From: JANLUX01 sp031366005
GTDB taxonomy: Bacteria; Bacteroidota; Bacteroidia; AKYH767-A; OLB10
Assembly: GCA_031366005.1 (NCBI GenBank)
Contig: JANLZB010000063.1
Coordinates: forward strand, 1-53,719
DNA: 53,719 bases
Direction of reading: 5' to 3'
In this document: piece after piece, positions 1-8,551 of the stretch
Layout of the letters: every line of letters begins with the position of its first letter
Position numbering within the stretch: position 1 is the first letter of the stretch
The notes under the pieces: model-generated
Told to the model about the DNA's origin: nothing
Seen by the model: the letters and a program-made list of their open reading frames with translations, nothing else
The model's database searches: none
Made by a program: the position numbers and the translations under genes

Positions 1-1544
1 CAGGCGGAACCATCATTGCAAACACTGATGGTTTTGATCCAAAAAATTTGCGTCTTGCCAATTATGCCGATGGTGACAATCCAATATTAAATGGTTCGTT
101 GGAAAAATTTCATCTCGTTACGATGGATGTTACCAAGATGACCCGTGCTGCGCTGACAGATTCAGGAATGGGTGTAAAAGAAATTGACCGTTCTAAAAAT
201 ATGTTTGTGCTTGGATTTTTATATTGGATGTACAACCGAAGCATGGACAACAGCATTAAATTCCTGACAGAAAAATTTTCAAAAAAGCAAGATATTTTAG
301 ATGCAAACTTAAAAGTGTTAAGAGCCGGTTATAATTTTGGTGATACCAGCGAAACATTTACAACGCGCTTCACAGTTAATGCTGCACCGATGCCTGCCGG
401 AGTTTATCGCAACATCATGGGTAACCAGGCTGCTGCAATTGGATTGATTGCTGCTTCTCAAAAGAGTGGACTTGATATGTTTTACGGAACGTATCCCATC
501 ACTCCTGCTTCCGATATTCTGCATGAGTTAGCTAAGTATAAAAATTTTGGTGTACGCACGTTTCAGGCAGAAGATGAAATTGCTGCTATCAGTTCAACCA
601 TCGGTGCTGCGTTTGGTGGCAAGTTAGGAGTAACTGCATCATCAGGTCCGGGCATTGCATTGAAAGGTGAAGCAATGGGATTGGCAGTGATGTACGAAAT
701 TCCATTAGTGATTTGCAATATACAACGTGGTGGTCCTTCCACAGGATTGCCAACCAAAACAGAGCAAAGTGATTTGATGCAGTCTTTATACGGAAGAAAC
801 GGTGAAGCCCCGATGCCTGTTATCGCAGCACGTTCACCGGCTGATTGTTTTGAAACAGTGTTTGAGGCATGTCGTATTGCATTAGAGTTTATGACTCCGG
901 TAATTTTTTTAAGTGATGGATATATTGCAAACGGTTCTGAGCCGTGGCGTTTCCCAAGTGCAGATGATTTGCCAAAAATCAATGTGAAATTTACAACAGA
1001 AAAAAACAGTGATAAATTTTTACCCTATAAGCGCGATGAAAAATTAAGTCGTCCATGGGCAATACCCGGCACTAAAGGTTTGGAGCATCGCATTGGTGGA
1101 TTAGAGAAACAACACGAAACAGGCAACATCAATTACGAACCCGAGAATCATGAATTCATGGTGCGTATGCGCGAAGCAAAGGTTGAAAAAGTTGCAGACT
1201 ATATTCCATTGCAAACATTAGATAATGGTAACGAAAAAGGAAAACTGTTAATCATTGGCTGGGGCTCTACTTACGGTGCAATCAAAGGCGCTGTTGTTGA
1301 TGCACGATTAAAAGGTTATGATGTAAGTCATGCACATATTCGTTATTTAAAACCATTCCCGAAAAATTTAGGTGAGATACTTTATAATTTTGAACATGTA
1401 TTAATTCCTGAAATGAATACCGGACAATTGCTGCGTGTTATTCGTGATAAATTTATGATACCAGCAATTGGATTAAATAAAATTCAGGGAATGCCATTTA
1501 ATACGGATGAGATTTATAAAAAGATTGAGGAGATATTAAAATAA
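1..1544 (+). CDS. korA: 2-oxoacid:acceptor oxidoreductase, alpha subunit with fused gamma domain (5' end outside window)
   Basis: Oxidative decarboxylation of a 2-oxoacid (probably 2-oxoglutarate) to an acyl-CoA with reduction of ferredoxin, together with the KorB subunit downstream. The reading frame is open from base 3, so the gene starts to the left of the window. The ttg at 48 is only an internal codon. The visible part begins in the gamma domain, with IIANTDGFDPKNL just inside the edge. It continues into the alpha/pyrimidine-binding domain, with YGTYPITPASDI, FQAEDEIAAISSTIGAAFGG, TASSGPGI and QRGGPSTGLPTKTEQSDL, all typical of KorA/PorA. The C-terminus holds the transketolase C-like domain (IIGWGSTYGAIKGA). 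About 513 residues are visible; Bacteroidota homologues are usually near 610. korB follows on the same strand after a palindromic repeat. Substrate choice (2-oxoglutarate rather than pyruvate) is inferred from overall likeness only. Confidence 0.93.
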   Translation, partial: GGTIIANTDGFDPKNLRLANYADGDNPILNGSLEKFHLVTMDVTKMTRAALTDSGMGVKEIDRSKNMFVLGFLYWMYNRSMDNSIKFLTEKFSKKQDILDANLKVLRAGYNFGDTSETFTTRFTVNAAPMPAGVYRNIMGNQAAAIGLIAASQKSGLDMFYGTYPITPASDILHELAKYKNFGVRTFQAEDEIAAISSTIGAAFGGKLGVTASSGPGIALKGEAMGLAVMYEIPLVICNIQRGGPSTGLPTKTEQSDLMQSLYGRNGEAPMPVIAARSPADCFETVFEACRIALEFMTPVIFLSDGYIANGSEPWRFPSADDLPKINVKFTTEKNSDKFLPYKRDEKLSRPWAIPGTKGLEHRIGGLEKQHETGNINYEPENHEFMVRMREAKVEKVADYIPLQTLDNGNEKGKLLIIGWGSTYGAIKGAVVDARLKGYDVSHAHIRYLKPFPKNLGEILYNFEHVLIPEMNTGQLLRVIRDKFMIPAIGLNKIQGMPFNTDEIYKKIEEILK

Positions 1545-1553
1545 AAATGTATT

Positions 1554-1617
1554 CGTCATTGCGAGGAACGAAGCAATCTCTCGCCATGAAAGGATTGCTT
1601 CGTTCCTCGCAATGACG
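1554..1617. repeat. Dispersed palindromic element, family A (copy 1)
   Basis: Two perfectly complementary 25-base arms (1554-1578 and 1593-1617) enclose a 14-base loop. The arms contain GCGAGGAACGAAGCAATC and its complement. A second copy lies at 8552-8616. It sits between korA and korB, so it would form a strong hairpin in a korAB transcript. There is no T-run after the stem, so it is unlikely to be a simple terminator. Confidence 0.95.
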
Positions 1618-1679
1618 ACAATATTTAGAATGCATTAACTAATCATAAAATAAGAATTACCAATTAGCATAAATTAATT

Positions 1680-2717
1680 ATGGAAACAACAACAATAAAT
1701 CCCACTCCACAATTCACCTCAAAAGATTTAGTAACCGACCAGGAAGTTCGCTGGTGTCCGGGTTGTGGTGATTACTCGATATTGAAACAAGTGCAAACCG
1801 TAGTACCGGAGTTAGGAATTCCAAAGGAAGATATTGTTTTCGTTTCAGGAATTGGATGCTCTTCAAGGTTTCCGTATTATATGGAAACGTATGGAATGCA
1901 TTCAATTCACGGACGTGCAACTGCTATTGCAAGTGGACTGAAAGCAGCACGACCTGAATTAAGTGTTTGGATAGTTACAGGTGATGGTGATGCACTCTCG
2001 ATTGGTGGAAATCATTTCATCCACATGCTGCGCAGAAATTTTGATGTAAATGTTTTGTTATTCAACAACCAGATTTATGGTTTGACAAAAGGACAATATT
2101 CTCCAACATCAGAGGAAGGAAAAGTTACCAAGTCAACACCAATGGGATCTGTTGATCATCCATTCAATCCGATTGCATTGGCAATGGGAGCAGAAGCAAC
2201 TTTTGTTGCACGTTCAATGGATCGCGATCCTGTACATCTGAAAGATATGTTGCGCAGATCATATAAACATAAGGGAACTTCGTTTTTAGAAATTTACCAG
2301 AACTGTAATGTGTTTAATGATGGAGCATTTGAAGTGTTCACAGAAAAATCTTCTAAGAAAGAACAAACACTTTTTGTGGAGCATGATAAGCCGTTAATCT
2401 TTGGAGTTAATGCTGACAAAGGAGTTAAATTGGATGGCTTTAAACCCGTTGTTGTTGAGTTAACAGAAGGCGAATCAGCCAATGATCTTTGGATACATGA
2501 TGAAAAAGATTTAGTGAAAGCAGGAATACTCAGCCGCTTCTTTGATAACCCAAGTAAAGACGGACATTTTCCTCGCCCTTTCGGAGTGTTTTATACTGCT
2601 GATCGCTATTGTTACGAAGATGCAATGAATGCACAGGTTGACGAGGCCGTAAAGCAAAAAGGCAAAGGTGATTTAAACAAATTGCTTCGCGGACGTGAAA
2701 TATGGGAGATACATTAA
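1680..2717 (+). CDS. korB: 2-oxoacid:ferredoxin oxidoreductase, beta subunit
   Basis: Thiamine-pyrophosphate-binding catalytic subunit, partner of the alpha/gamma subunit just upstream. VRWCPGCGDYS near residues 23-32 carries C26 and C29, which in this family bind the Fe-S cluster together with a later cysteine. GDGDALSIGGNH is the TPP/Mg motif, followed by NNQIYGLTKGQYSPTS. The length of 345 residues is normal. It starts 135 bases after the alpha stop; that gap is largely the family A palindrome, so cotranscription is likely but would have to run through the hairpin. A terminator follows at about 2741. Confidence 0.94.
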   Translation: METTTINPTPQFTSKDLVTDQEVRWCPGCGDYSILKQVQTVVPELGIPKEDIVFVSGIGCSSRFPYYMETYGMHSIHGRATAIASGLKAARPELSVWIVTGDGDALSIGGNHFIHMLRRNFDVNVLLFNNQIYGLTKGQYSPTSEEGKVTKSTPMGSVDHPFNPIALAMGAEATFVARSMDRDPVHLKDMLRRSYKHKGTSFLEIYQNCNVFNDGAFEVFTEKSSKKEQTLFVEHDKPLIFGVNADKGVKLDGFKPVVVELTEGESANDLWIHDEKDLVKAGILSRFFDNPSKDGHFPRPFGVFYTADRYCYEDAMNAQVDEAVKQKGKGDLNKLLRGREIWEIH

Positions 2718-2740
2718 GTTATAAATCATTAATGATGATA

Positions 2741-2776
2741 AAACGGGAACCAGAATTTTGGTCCCCGTTTTTTTTG
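2741..2776 (+). terminator. Rho-independent terminator after korB
   Basis: The stem AAACGGGAACC / GGTCCCCGTTT (2741-2751 with 2760-2770, one mismatch) is followed by a run of T. It lies 24 bases after the korB stop codon. Confidence 0.85.
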
Positions 2777-2882
2777 GCCTATAGCTTAAATTTTTATTTC
2801 CGGAAAACCGTTTTACTTTACTGATTACTCAACCGGAATTACTAATTACTCATTAAGTCTTTTAATCGCTGCAGCGCAAACC

Positions 2883-2890
2883 TACTTTTG
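2883..2890 (+). promoter_or_regulatory. Candidate -7 box (TACTTTTG) for the 2937 lipoprotein
   Basis: Matches the Bacteroidota -7 consensus TAnnTTTG and lies 46 bases upstream of the start codon. No convincing -33 element is visible. Confidence 0.5.
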
Positions 2891-2936
2891 ATTCATCAAT
2901 TCACATAAATATTTAAACAATATAAAAAATAAAAAA

Positions 2937-3521
2937 ATGAAAACTGCTAACTCAATCACCCGCAAAATTAATTCCGCAATCACTGGATTAATATTAATGA
3001 TGAGCACATCATTACTTATAACAAGTTGTCAGAAAGAAGAAATGCAACAACCTTCATCTGAAAACAATACAGCTTCTAAAACTTCTAACACTGATAAGTT
3101 GTCACAATCTGCAGCGATGGCTTTTAGCTCAATCAGAATAGATCATATAGCAGCAAAAAGTCTTTTAGCTGATTATAGTGTAACAATCAATTCAAATGGT
3201 ATGGCTACTTATGAAGGCCGCAGGAATGTACATATTATCCGTTCTGTTGATTTTAAAATATCAAGCGAAGCATTAGGCCAGATTAATAATATTTGTAAAA
3301 GCATTGACTTCTTTAAACTTCATGGTAGTCGTTCTTCCATTCCTGATATGCCAAGTGTTGAAACTACTTTTAGACTGCTTGATAAACAAAGTAAACTTAG
3401 TGACTATGAAGGTCAGCCTGCACAATTGGTTTCTTTCAGAACTAAAATAGAAAATATTCTTGATCTCTCCAGGTTTATTAACGCTACTGCAGGTACTGCA
3501 GTTGCAATTGATAAAATGTAA
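2937..3521 (+). CDS. Secreted lipoprotein, DUF6438-like
   Basis: A 194-residue protein with a lipoprotein signal: a hydrophobic stretch at about residues 14-30 and a lipobox ending LLITSC, lipidated Cys at 31. A Ser/Asn/Thr-rich linker follows. The folded part (about residues 65-190) contains DYSVTINSNGMATYEGRRNV, which resembles the start of DUF6438 domains (a beta-rich domain of unknown role in Bacteroidota lipoproteins). The Cys-x-x-Cys-Pro motif I would expect before it is absent, so the family call is tentative. It stands alone with its own candidate promoter and a terminator 19 bases after the stop. Function unknown; location is probably the periplasm or outer membrane. Confidence 0.8.
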   Translation: MKTANSITRKINSAITGLILMMSTSLLITSCQKEEMQQPSSENNTASKTSNTDKLSQSAAMAFSSIRIDHIAAKSLLADYSVTINSNGMATYEGRRNVHIIRSVDFKISSEALGQINNICKSIDFFKLHGSRSSIPDMPSVETTFRLLDKQSKLSDYEGQPAQLVSFRTKIENILDLSRFINATAGTAVAIDKM

Positions 3522-3540
3522 CTGATCATTTTAAACAGGC

Positions 3541-3572
3541 AAAGCCGGAGCAATATGTTCCGGCTTTTGTGT
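3541..3572 (+). terminator. Rho-independent terminator after the lipoprotein gene
   Basis: The perfect 9-base stem AAAGCCGGA / TCCGGCTTT (3541-3549, 3559-3567) is followed by TTTGTGTTT. Confidence 0.85.
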
Positions 3573-3632
3573 TTGCTCTCAAGTAATAATAATACTTTGA
3601 TGTGTGTAAGAAGATTCATTTAAATTATAAAT

Positions 3633-3852
3633 GTTAGAGCCTGTTTAAACTTTTAAAAAAAGTTTTATATATATCATCACTTCGGGATTCTTAACTGTTT
3701 GCTTGATCTTTTTATAATCATAACACGCTTTCAGCGTTAAAAAATCCCGAAGGGATGCTATTTTTATAGTTAAAAGAGTAAAGTTCACAGAGAGATTCCC
3801 GAAGGGATGATATTTATTCTTTTTGAATTATGAAATTTAAACAGGCTCTTAC
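3633..3852. mobile_element. MITE-like palindromic element of about 220 bases, non-coding
   Basis: Perfect 14-base terminal inverted repeats AGAGCCTGTTTAAA (3636-3649) and its complement (3836-3849). Inside them is a second inverted pair built on the word TCCCGAAGGGATG: 3671-3691 inverted against 3793-3813, with a third copy near 3743-3760. A small hairpin (AACACGCTTTCAGCGTT) lies near 3721. It fills most of the 336-base gap between the lipoprotein terminator and the exonuclease stop codon. There is no ORF inside. No clear target-site duplication is seen. Whether it moves, and with whose transposase, is unknown. Confidence 0.7.
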
Positions 3853-3857
3853 TTCTT

Positions 3858-4568
3858 TTAAAAATTAGAAATTTCTTCTTCTCTTAACAATGGTTCACCT
3901 TTAAATCGAAGCAATATCTGCATCACAGTAATTACATCTTTCTGGCAATAAATAACTATGCGTTCAAGATTGCTTTCTTTCCAGTAAACATCGCCAACCA
4001 TACTTCCGTCAATATCATCTTTAGGACTTTGAATTCCTAAAATATAAGCCAGTAAATTAAGCGGAGTATAATGTTTGTAGTCGCCAAATTTCCAAAGGTC
4101 GAGTGTATCAATATGTGGAACTTCCCATGGCCTGCGTCCTGCAAAATTCAACTGGGATGGAAGAGGTAAACCGTGAATAACTGTTCTACGTGCGATATAT
4201 GGAAAGTCAAACTCTTTTCCATTATGGGCACACAGCAAAATATTTTTATTCATCCTCATCAGCATCTCATTAAAGCCGGCAAGTAAAGTTTTTTCATCTC
4301 CATCTTTAAAAGATTTAATTCTAAATTGTCTTTGACCATCACGATAGGAAATAAATCCTGTAGAGATGCAAATTATTTTTCCGAACTCAGCATAAATACC
4401 TGCACGAGAAAAAAGGGTTTCATTAGTATCATTTTCTGAACGCTTTAAAAATTCAGCTTTACGGTTCCATAAGAGTTGCAACTCTTCAGGTGCTTGATTG
4501 TATTCAGGATATTGGGGAGCTGTTTCAATATCAATGCACAGTATTTGATCAAGAGGGTTGGTAAACAT
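3858..4568 (-). CDS. 3'-5' exonuclease of the DnaQ/PolB-exo (DEDD) superfamily
   Basis: Predicted ribonuclease-H-like 3'-5' exonuclease acting on nucleic acid. DEDD motifs are visible: CIDIET at residues 11-16 (D13, E15), an Exo II-like region around AHNGKEFDFPYI, and YCQKDVITV near the C-terminus carrying the last acidic residue. This layout fits the stand-alone predicted PolB-like exonuclease family (PF10108-like). 236 residues is normal for it. It is a single gene whose stop codon lies only 5 bases from the edge of the MITE-like element. Substrate unknown; a role in DNA repair or RNA turnover is possible. Confidence 0.85.
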   Translation of the reverse strand: MFTNPLDQILCIDIETAPQYPEYNQAPEELQLLWNRKAEFLKRSENDTNETLFSRAGIYAEFGKIICISTGFISYRDGQRQFRIKSFKDGDEKTLLAGFNEMLMRMNKNILLCAHNGKEFDFPYIARRTVIHGLPLPSQLNFAGRRPWEVPHIDTLDLWKFGDYKHYTPLNLLAYILGIQSPKDDIDGSMVGDVYWKESNLERIVIYCQKDVITVMQILLRFKGEPLLREEEISNF

Positions 4569-4688
4569 ATTTTTAAATTTTAGTTTTTACAATACAAAAG
4601 AAATTAAAAAAGTAATTAGAAAAAATAATCAGATTAATTCCGGAAATTATTCTGGATTTTTTAATCTTTAAGATATCTAAATCGTTTC

Positions 4689-4724
4689 AAAAAAAAACCG
4701 TTCAAAGATTACTCCTGAACGGTT
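4689..4724 (-). terminator. Terminator of the atp operon
   Basis: On the minus strand, AACCGTTCA (4724-4716) pairs perfectly with TGAACGGTT (4704-4696) and is followed by a run of at least seven T. It lies 25 bases past the atpG stop codon. Confidence 0.9.
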
Positions 4725-4749
4725 ATATAATTTTAGAAAGATATAAATC

Positions 4750-5637
4750 CTATCCACTCAATGCTTCAGCACCTGCAACTATTTCAAGAATCTCATTGGT
4801 GATTGCAGCCTGCCGTGCTTTGTTATATGATAATTTCAAAGCCTTAATAAGTTCTCCGGCATTATCAGTTGCCTTACTCATGGCAGTCATACGTGCACCG
4901 TGTTCACTTGCGTGAGAATCGAGCAACGCCTTGTATAGTTGAATCTTAATTGATTTTGGGATTAATTCTTTAACAATCTCTTCTTTGCTTGGTTCAAAAA
5001 TATAATCCATCTTCATGGCTGCGTTTTTACCTTCTGCTTTAGCAGGAGGTTGTATCGGAAGCAACTGTTCTGTTTGCACATATTGCACAGCTGCATTCTT
5101 AAACAGGTTATAAACCACCACTACTTCATCATACTTGCCTTCTTTAAATTCATGCATGATTTGCGTGGCAATAGCAGAAGCTGCTTCAAAATTTAAGTCA
5201 GCAAAAATTTCGTTATGATGTCCTAAAAATAAATTCCTGTTTTTTGAAAATGAATCGCTTGCTTTTTTTCCGATCGCTAATATTTTAACATCGCCTGCCT
5301 TCGCCTGTTCTTTATATTTATCTCCAATCAAACGATTTACTGTGCGAATGATGTTTGCATTAAACGCTCCAGCTAATCCGCGGTTAGATGTTACAGCAAC
5401 AATCAAAACATTTTTCAGTGGACGCACTACAGAATATTCTCCACCGTCACTGCTATCCAAAGTCTGAGAAAGGTTTTCTAAAATCTCTTTCAGCTTATTA
5501 GCATAAGGACGCATTTGCACAATGGCATTTTGCGCCCTGCGTAATTTTGCAGCACTCACCATCTTCATTGCTTTGGTGATTTGCTGCGTACTGCTTACTG
5601 AAGCTATCCTTATCCGTACTTCCTTTAAATTCGCCAT
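4750..5637 (-). CDS. atpG: F1Fo ATP synthase gamma subunit
   Basis: Central rotor stalk of F1. The N-terminus MANLKEVRIRIASVSSTQQI and the C-terminal helix ending TNEILEIVAGAEAL are the two signature helices of the gamma coiled coil. 295 residues is normal for Bacteroidota. It is the last gene of the operon, followed by a strong terminator. The 39-base spacer to atpA consists of short reiterated words (GAATT, TTAATTC). Confidence 0.97.
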   Translation of the reverse strand: MANLKEVRIRIASVSSTQQITKAMKMVSAAKLRRAQNAIVQMRPYANKLKEILENLSQTLDSSDGGEYSVVRPLKNVLIVAVTSNRGLAGAFNANIIRTVNRLIGDKYKEQAKAGDVKILAIGKKASDSFSKNRNLFLGHHNEIFADLNFEAASAIATQIMHEFKEGKYDEVVVVYNLFKNAAVQYVQTEQLLPIQPPAKAEGKNAAMKMDYIFEPSKEEIVKELIPKSIKIQLYKALLDSHASEHGARMTAMSKATDNAGELIKALKLSYNKARQAAITNEILEIVAGAEALSG

Positions 5638-5676
5638 ATTTACTTTAATTCTGCATTCTGAATTCTTAATTCGGAA

Positions 5677-7257
5677 TTAATTCGCGTACTTTTTAGATAA
5701 ATCTTTCGCAACTTTTTCAAGCACATTGGTAATCTCATCACTCAATGCACCTTTCTTTAATTGCTCCAGTGTGGCTTTGTGTTGTGCTTTCATCAGGCTT
5801 AAAAATTCAAATTCAAATTCTTTTACCTTTTTCACAGGCACATCTCTTAACAAACCTTTGGTTCCACAATATATTATAGCTGTTTGCTCTTCAACAGTTA
5901 ATGGTGAGTATTGATCTTGTTTTAAAATCTCAACATTACGTGAACCTTTATCAAGTACTGCTTTAGTTGCAGCATCCAGATCAGAACCGAATTTTGAAAA
6001 TGCTTCTAACTCGCGATACTGTGCCTGGTCAAGTTTTAAAGTACCTGCAATTTTTTTCATTGATTTAATCTGTGCATTTCCTCCCACACGTGATACAGAG
6101 ATACCCACGTTGATTGCAGGACGCACACCCGAGTTAAACAAGTTTGCTTCAAGGAAAATCTGTCCGTCAGTAATAGAAATTACGTTTGTAGGAATGTAAG
6201 CTGATACGTCACCAGCCTGTGTCTCAATAATAGGTAAAGCAGTTAATGAACCTCCGCCTTTTACTTTATCTTTTAATGTCTCAGGCAAATCATTCATTTG
6301 CGCAGCGATGGAATCTGACTTAATAATTTTTGCAGCACGCTCTAACAAACGGCTGTGTAAATAAAACACGTCACCGGGATATGCTTCACGACCAGGAGGA
6401 CGTCTTAACAACAACGAAACTTCGCGATAAGCAACAGCCTGTTTCGATAAATCATCATACACAACCAATGCGGGACGACCGGTATCACGGAAAAATTCTC
6501 CTATAGACGCACCAGCCATTGGCGCGTAAAACTGTAGTGGTGCTGATTCAGAAGCAGCAGCAGAAACAACAACAGTATATGCCATTGCACCACGCTCTTC
6601 CAATGTCTTTACAATGTTTGCAACAGTAGAACCTTTTTGCCCTATCGCAACATAAATACAAAAAACTGTTTCGCCTTTATCGTAAAATTCTTTTTGATTA
6701 ATGATAGCATCAATTGCAACAGCTGTTTTTCCTGTCTGGCGGTCACCAATGATTAATTCACGCTGACCACGACCGATTGGAATCATTGCATCAATAGCTT
6801 TGATACCAGTCTGCAATGGCTCATTCACCGGCTGACGATAAATTACTCCAGGGGCTTTACGTTCCAGCGGCATTTCAAACAAATCACCTTTGATAGGTCC
6901 TTTGCCGTCAATCGGGTTGCCGAGGGAATCTACTACACGGCCTAACATTCCTTCACCTACTTTAATAGATGCGATTTTGCCGGTACGTTTAACAGTATCA
7001 CCTTCCTTAATATTATTACTTGAGCCCAGAAGCACAGCACCTACGTTGTCTTCTTCAAGGTTCAAAACGATTCCTTTTAATCCGTTATCAAATTCGATCA
7101 ACTCACCGCTTTGAACTTTTGTCAAACCATAAATACGGGCAATACCATCGCCCACTTGCAACACGGTTCCTACTTCTTCCAGTTCAGCAGTGGTTTTAAA
7201 GCCTGCTAATTGCTGACGTAATATCGCTGATACTTCATCCGGTCTTACTTCTGCCAT
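5677..7257 (-). CDS. atpA: F1Fo ATP synthase alpha subunit
   Basis: Non-catalytic nucleotide-binding subunit of the F1 hexamer. The P-loop GDRQTGKT is at residues 171-178, and the subunit signature follows around PAINVGISVSRVGG. 526 residues is the usual length. The matching beta and epsilon genes (atpD, atpC) are not in this window; in Bacteroidota they commonly form a separate operon. The start gives MAEVRPDEVSAILRQQL, the expected delta-binding N-terminus. The 141-base spacer upstream holds a long inverted repeat. Confidence 0.98.
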   Translation of the reverse strand: MAEVRPDEVSAILRQQLAGFKTTAELEEVGTVLQVGDGIARIYGLTKVQSGELIEFDNGLKGIVLNLEEDNVGAVLLGSSNNIKEGDTVKRTGKIASIKVGEGMLGRVVDSLGNPIDGKGPIKGDLFEMPLERKAPGVIYRQPVNEPLQTGIKAIDAMIPIGRGQRELIIGDRQTGKTAVAIDAIINQKEFYDKGETVFCIYVAIGQKGSTVANIVKTLEERGAMAYTVVVSAAASESAPLQFYAPMAGASIGEFFRDTGRPALVVYDDLSKQAVAYREVSLLLRRPPGREAYPGDVFYLHSRLLERAAKIIKSDSIAAQMNDLPETLKDKVKGGGSLTALPIIETQAGDVSAYIPTNVISITDGQIFLEANLFNSGVRPAINVGISVSRVGGNAQIKSMKKIAGTLKLDQAQYRELEAFSKFGSDLDAATKAVLDKGSRNVEILKQDQYSPLTVEEQTAIIYCGTKGLLRDVPVKKVKEFEFEFLSLMKAQHKATLEQLKKGALSDEITNVLEKVAKDLSKKYAN

Positions 7258-7272
7258 TTCTTTTTTAGATTA

Positions 7273-7393
7273 TAGTATCAAGTATTTAGTATCAAGTAAA
7301 GAATCTTATCGTTTCAATACTTTTCTAAACACGGAATACTGAATGTTATTTTTATTTTAATTTATTTTACTTTATACTAACTACTTGATACTA
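7273..7393. repeat. 28-base inverted repeat in the atpH-atpA spacer
   Basis: Arms 7273-7300 and 7366-7393 are complementary at 26 of 28 positions. Both are made of a repeated word, AGTATCAAGTA. It lies within the operon, between atpH and atpA, so it would fold in the polycistronic mRNA. There is no T-run. Confidence 0.85.
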
Positions 7394-7398
7394 ATATC

Positions 7399-7953
7399 TT
7401 AATACTCTTTTACATAAAAATTATCATCAAATTCATTTTTAAGATTTCGTAGCTCTTTGCTGATTGATGTATCAATCTGTTCATCACCCACTCTTAAAAT
7501 AAATCCTCCGATTAATTCTTTATCCACTTTCTCCACTAACTCTACCTGGTTACCTTTTGTTTGTTTCACAATATTCATAATGCGTTCGCGAAGTACAGGA
7601 TCCAGTGGCACTGCAGTGGTAACATGTGCAGTTTGTATTCCTTTATTTGTTTTGTAAAGCTGAATAAATGATTTTGCAATCTCTTCTAAATAACTCTCAC
7701 GTCCTTTACGGGTGATGATATTGAAGAAAGCCATTGTCATTTGATCAATCTTACTTCCGAATAACGCGCGGATAATCTGATCTTTTTTATCTGTATTTAC
7801 AATCGGATTTTTTAATAAACGGGATAGCTCACGGTTTGCAGTAATAGTATCAGAAACAAGTTGCATGTCGCCATATACTTTGTTGACCATATTGCGCTCT
7901 AATGCAAGACCTAATAACGATGTTGCGTATCTGCGTGCTAATTTTATTTCCAT
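7399..7953 (-). CDS. atpH: F1Fo ATP synthase delta subunit
   Basis: Peripheral-stalk subunit joining b to the top of F1. 184 residues. The N-terminal helical domain begins MEIKLARRYATSLLGLALER, and the C-terminal signature is in the region VDKELIGGFILRVGDEQIDTS. It is placed between atpF and atpA as usual. Spacers on both sides are unusually long for an atp operon (86 and 141 bases) and contain inverted repeats. Confidence 0.96.
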   Translation of the reverse strand: MEIKLARRYATSLLGLALERNMVNKVYGDMQLVSDTITANRELSRLLKNPIVNTDKKDQIIRALFGSKIDQMTMAFFNIITRKGRESYLEEIAKSFIQLYKTNKGIQTAHVTTAVPLDPVLRERIMNIVKQTKGNQVELVEKVDKELIGGFILRVGDEQIDTSISKELRNLKNEFDDNFYVKEY

Positions 7954-7962
7954 CTTTTATGA

Positions 7963-8030
7963 TTGTTTTATTGTTGAATTGCTAAATTATTTTTTATAAT
8001 GCCGAAAGCAACAATTTAACAATACAACAA
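7963..8030. repeat. Imperfect inverted repeat in the atpF-atpH spacer
   Basis: Arms 7963-7984 and 8009-8030 match at 18 of 22 positions. They are built of words such as ATTGTT and AATTGCT. It is the same style of element as in the atpH-atpA spacer but of different sequence. Confidence 0.6.
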
Positions 8031-8039
8031 ATCAGCAAT

Positions 8040-8534
8040 TTAATTTAGATTAACGTCTTTCAACAAATCATTCACCAATGCTTTTTGTTTTTCATCGGTA
8101 CTGAGTTGTTGACGGATTACTTTTTCTGCTATTTCAATTGATAAAGTTGCTACCTGATTTTTTAATTCAGTAATAGCAGCCATCTTTTCGTTGTTAATTG
8201 ATTCACGTGCAAGAGTGATCAAACGTTCACCTTCCGTTTGTGCTTTAGCACGCGCTTCATTGATTATCTGATCTTTTGTTTCGCGAGCTTGCTTTAATAA
8301 TACATCCCGCTCGTTACGTGCTTCCTGCAGAATGCGCTCGTTTTCTGCTTTCATATTCGATACTTCATCTCTTGCTTTTTGAGCAGAATTTAAAGCATCT
8401 TCAATAGAAGTTTCTCTTTCTTTTAATGAATTCAAAATTGGTTTCCATGCAAATTTCTTCAGAAGAAAAAGCACGATGAGGAATGACACTGTCATCCAAA
8501 ATATCAAGCCGAATTCGGGTCTTACTAATTCCAT
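8040..8534 (-). CDS. atpF: F1Fo ATP synthase b subunit
   Basis: Membrane-anchored peripheral stalk. One transmembrane helix (about residues 8-26, FGLIFWMTVSFLIVLFLL) is followed by a long charged helix (residues 30-150) rich in Ala, Glu, Lys and Arg, predicted to form the dimeric stalk. 164 residues is normal. It is separated from atpE by 161 bases that contain the family A palindrome. Confidence 0.96.
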   Translation of the reverse strand: MELVRPEFGLIFWMTVSFLIVLFLLKKFAWKPILNSLKERETSIEDALNSAQKARDEVSNMKAENERILQEARNERDVLLKQARETKDQIINEARAKAQTEGERLITLARESINNEKMAAITELKNQVATLSIEIAEKVIRQQLSTDEKQKALVNDLLKDVNLN

Positions 8535-8551
8535 TTTTGTTTATTTTTTGT

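Noticed and set aside
563..982. Antisense frame of 139 codons opposite korA
   Set aside because: It mirrors a conserved coding region and has no recognisable domain; typical shadow frame, as are the other frames opposite atpB, groEL, pheT and the S8 protease.
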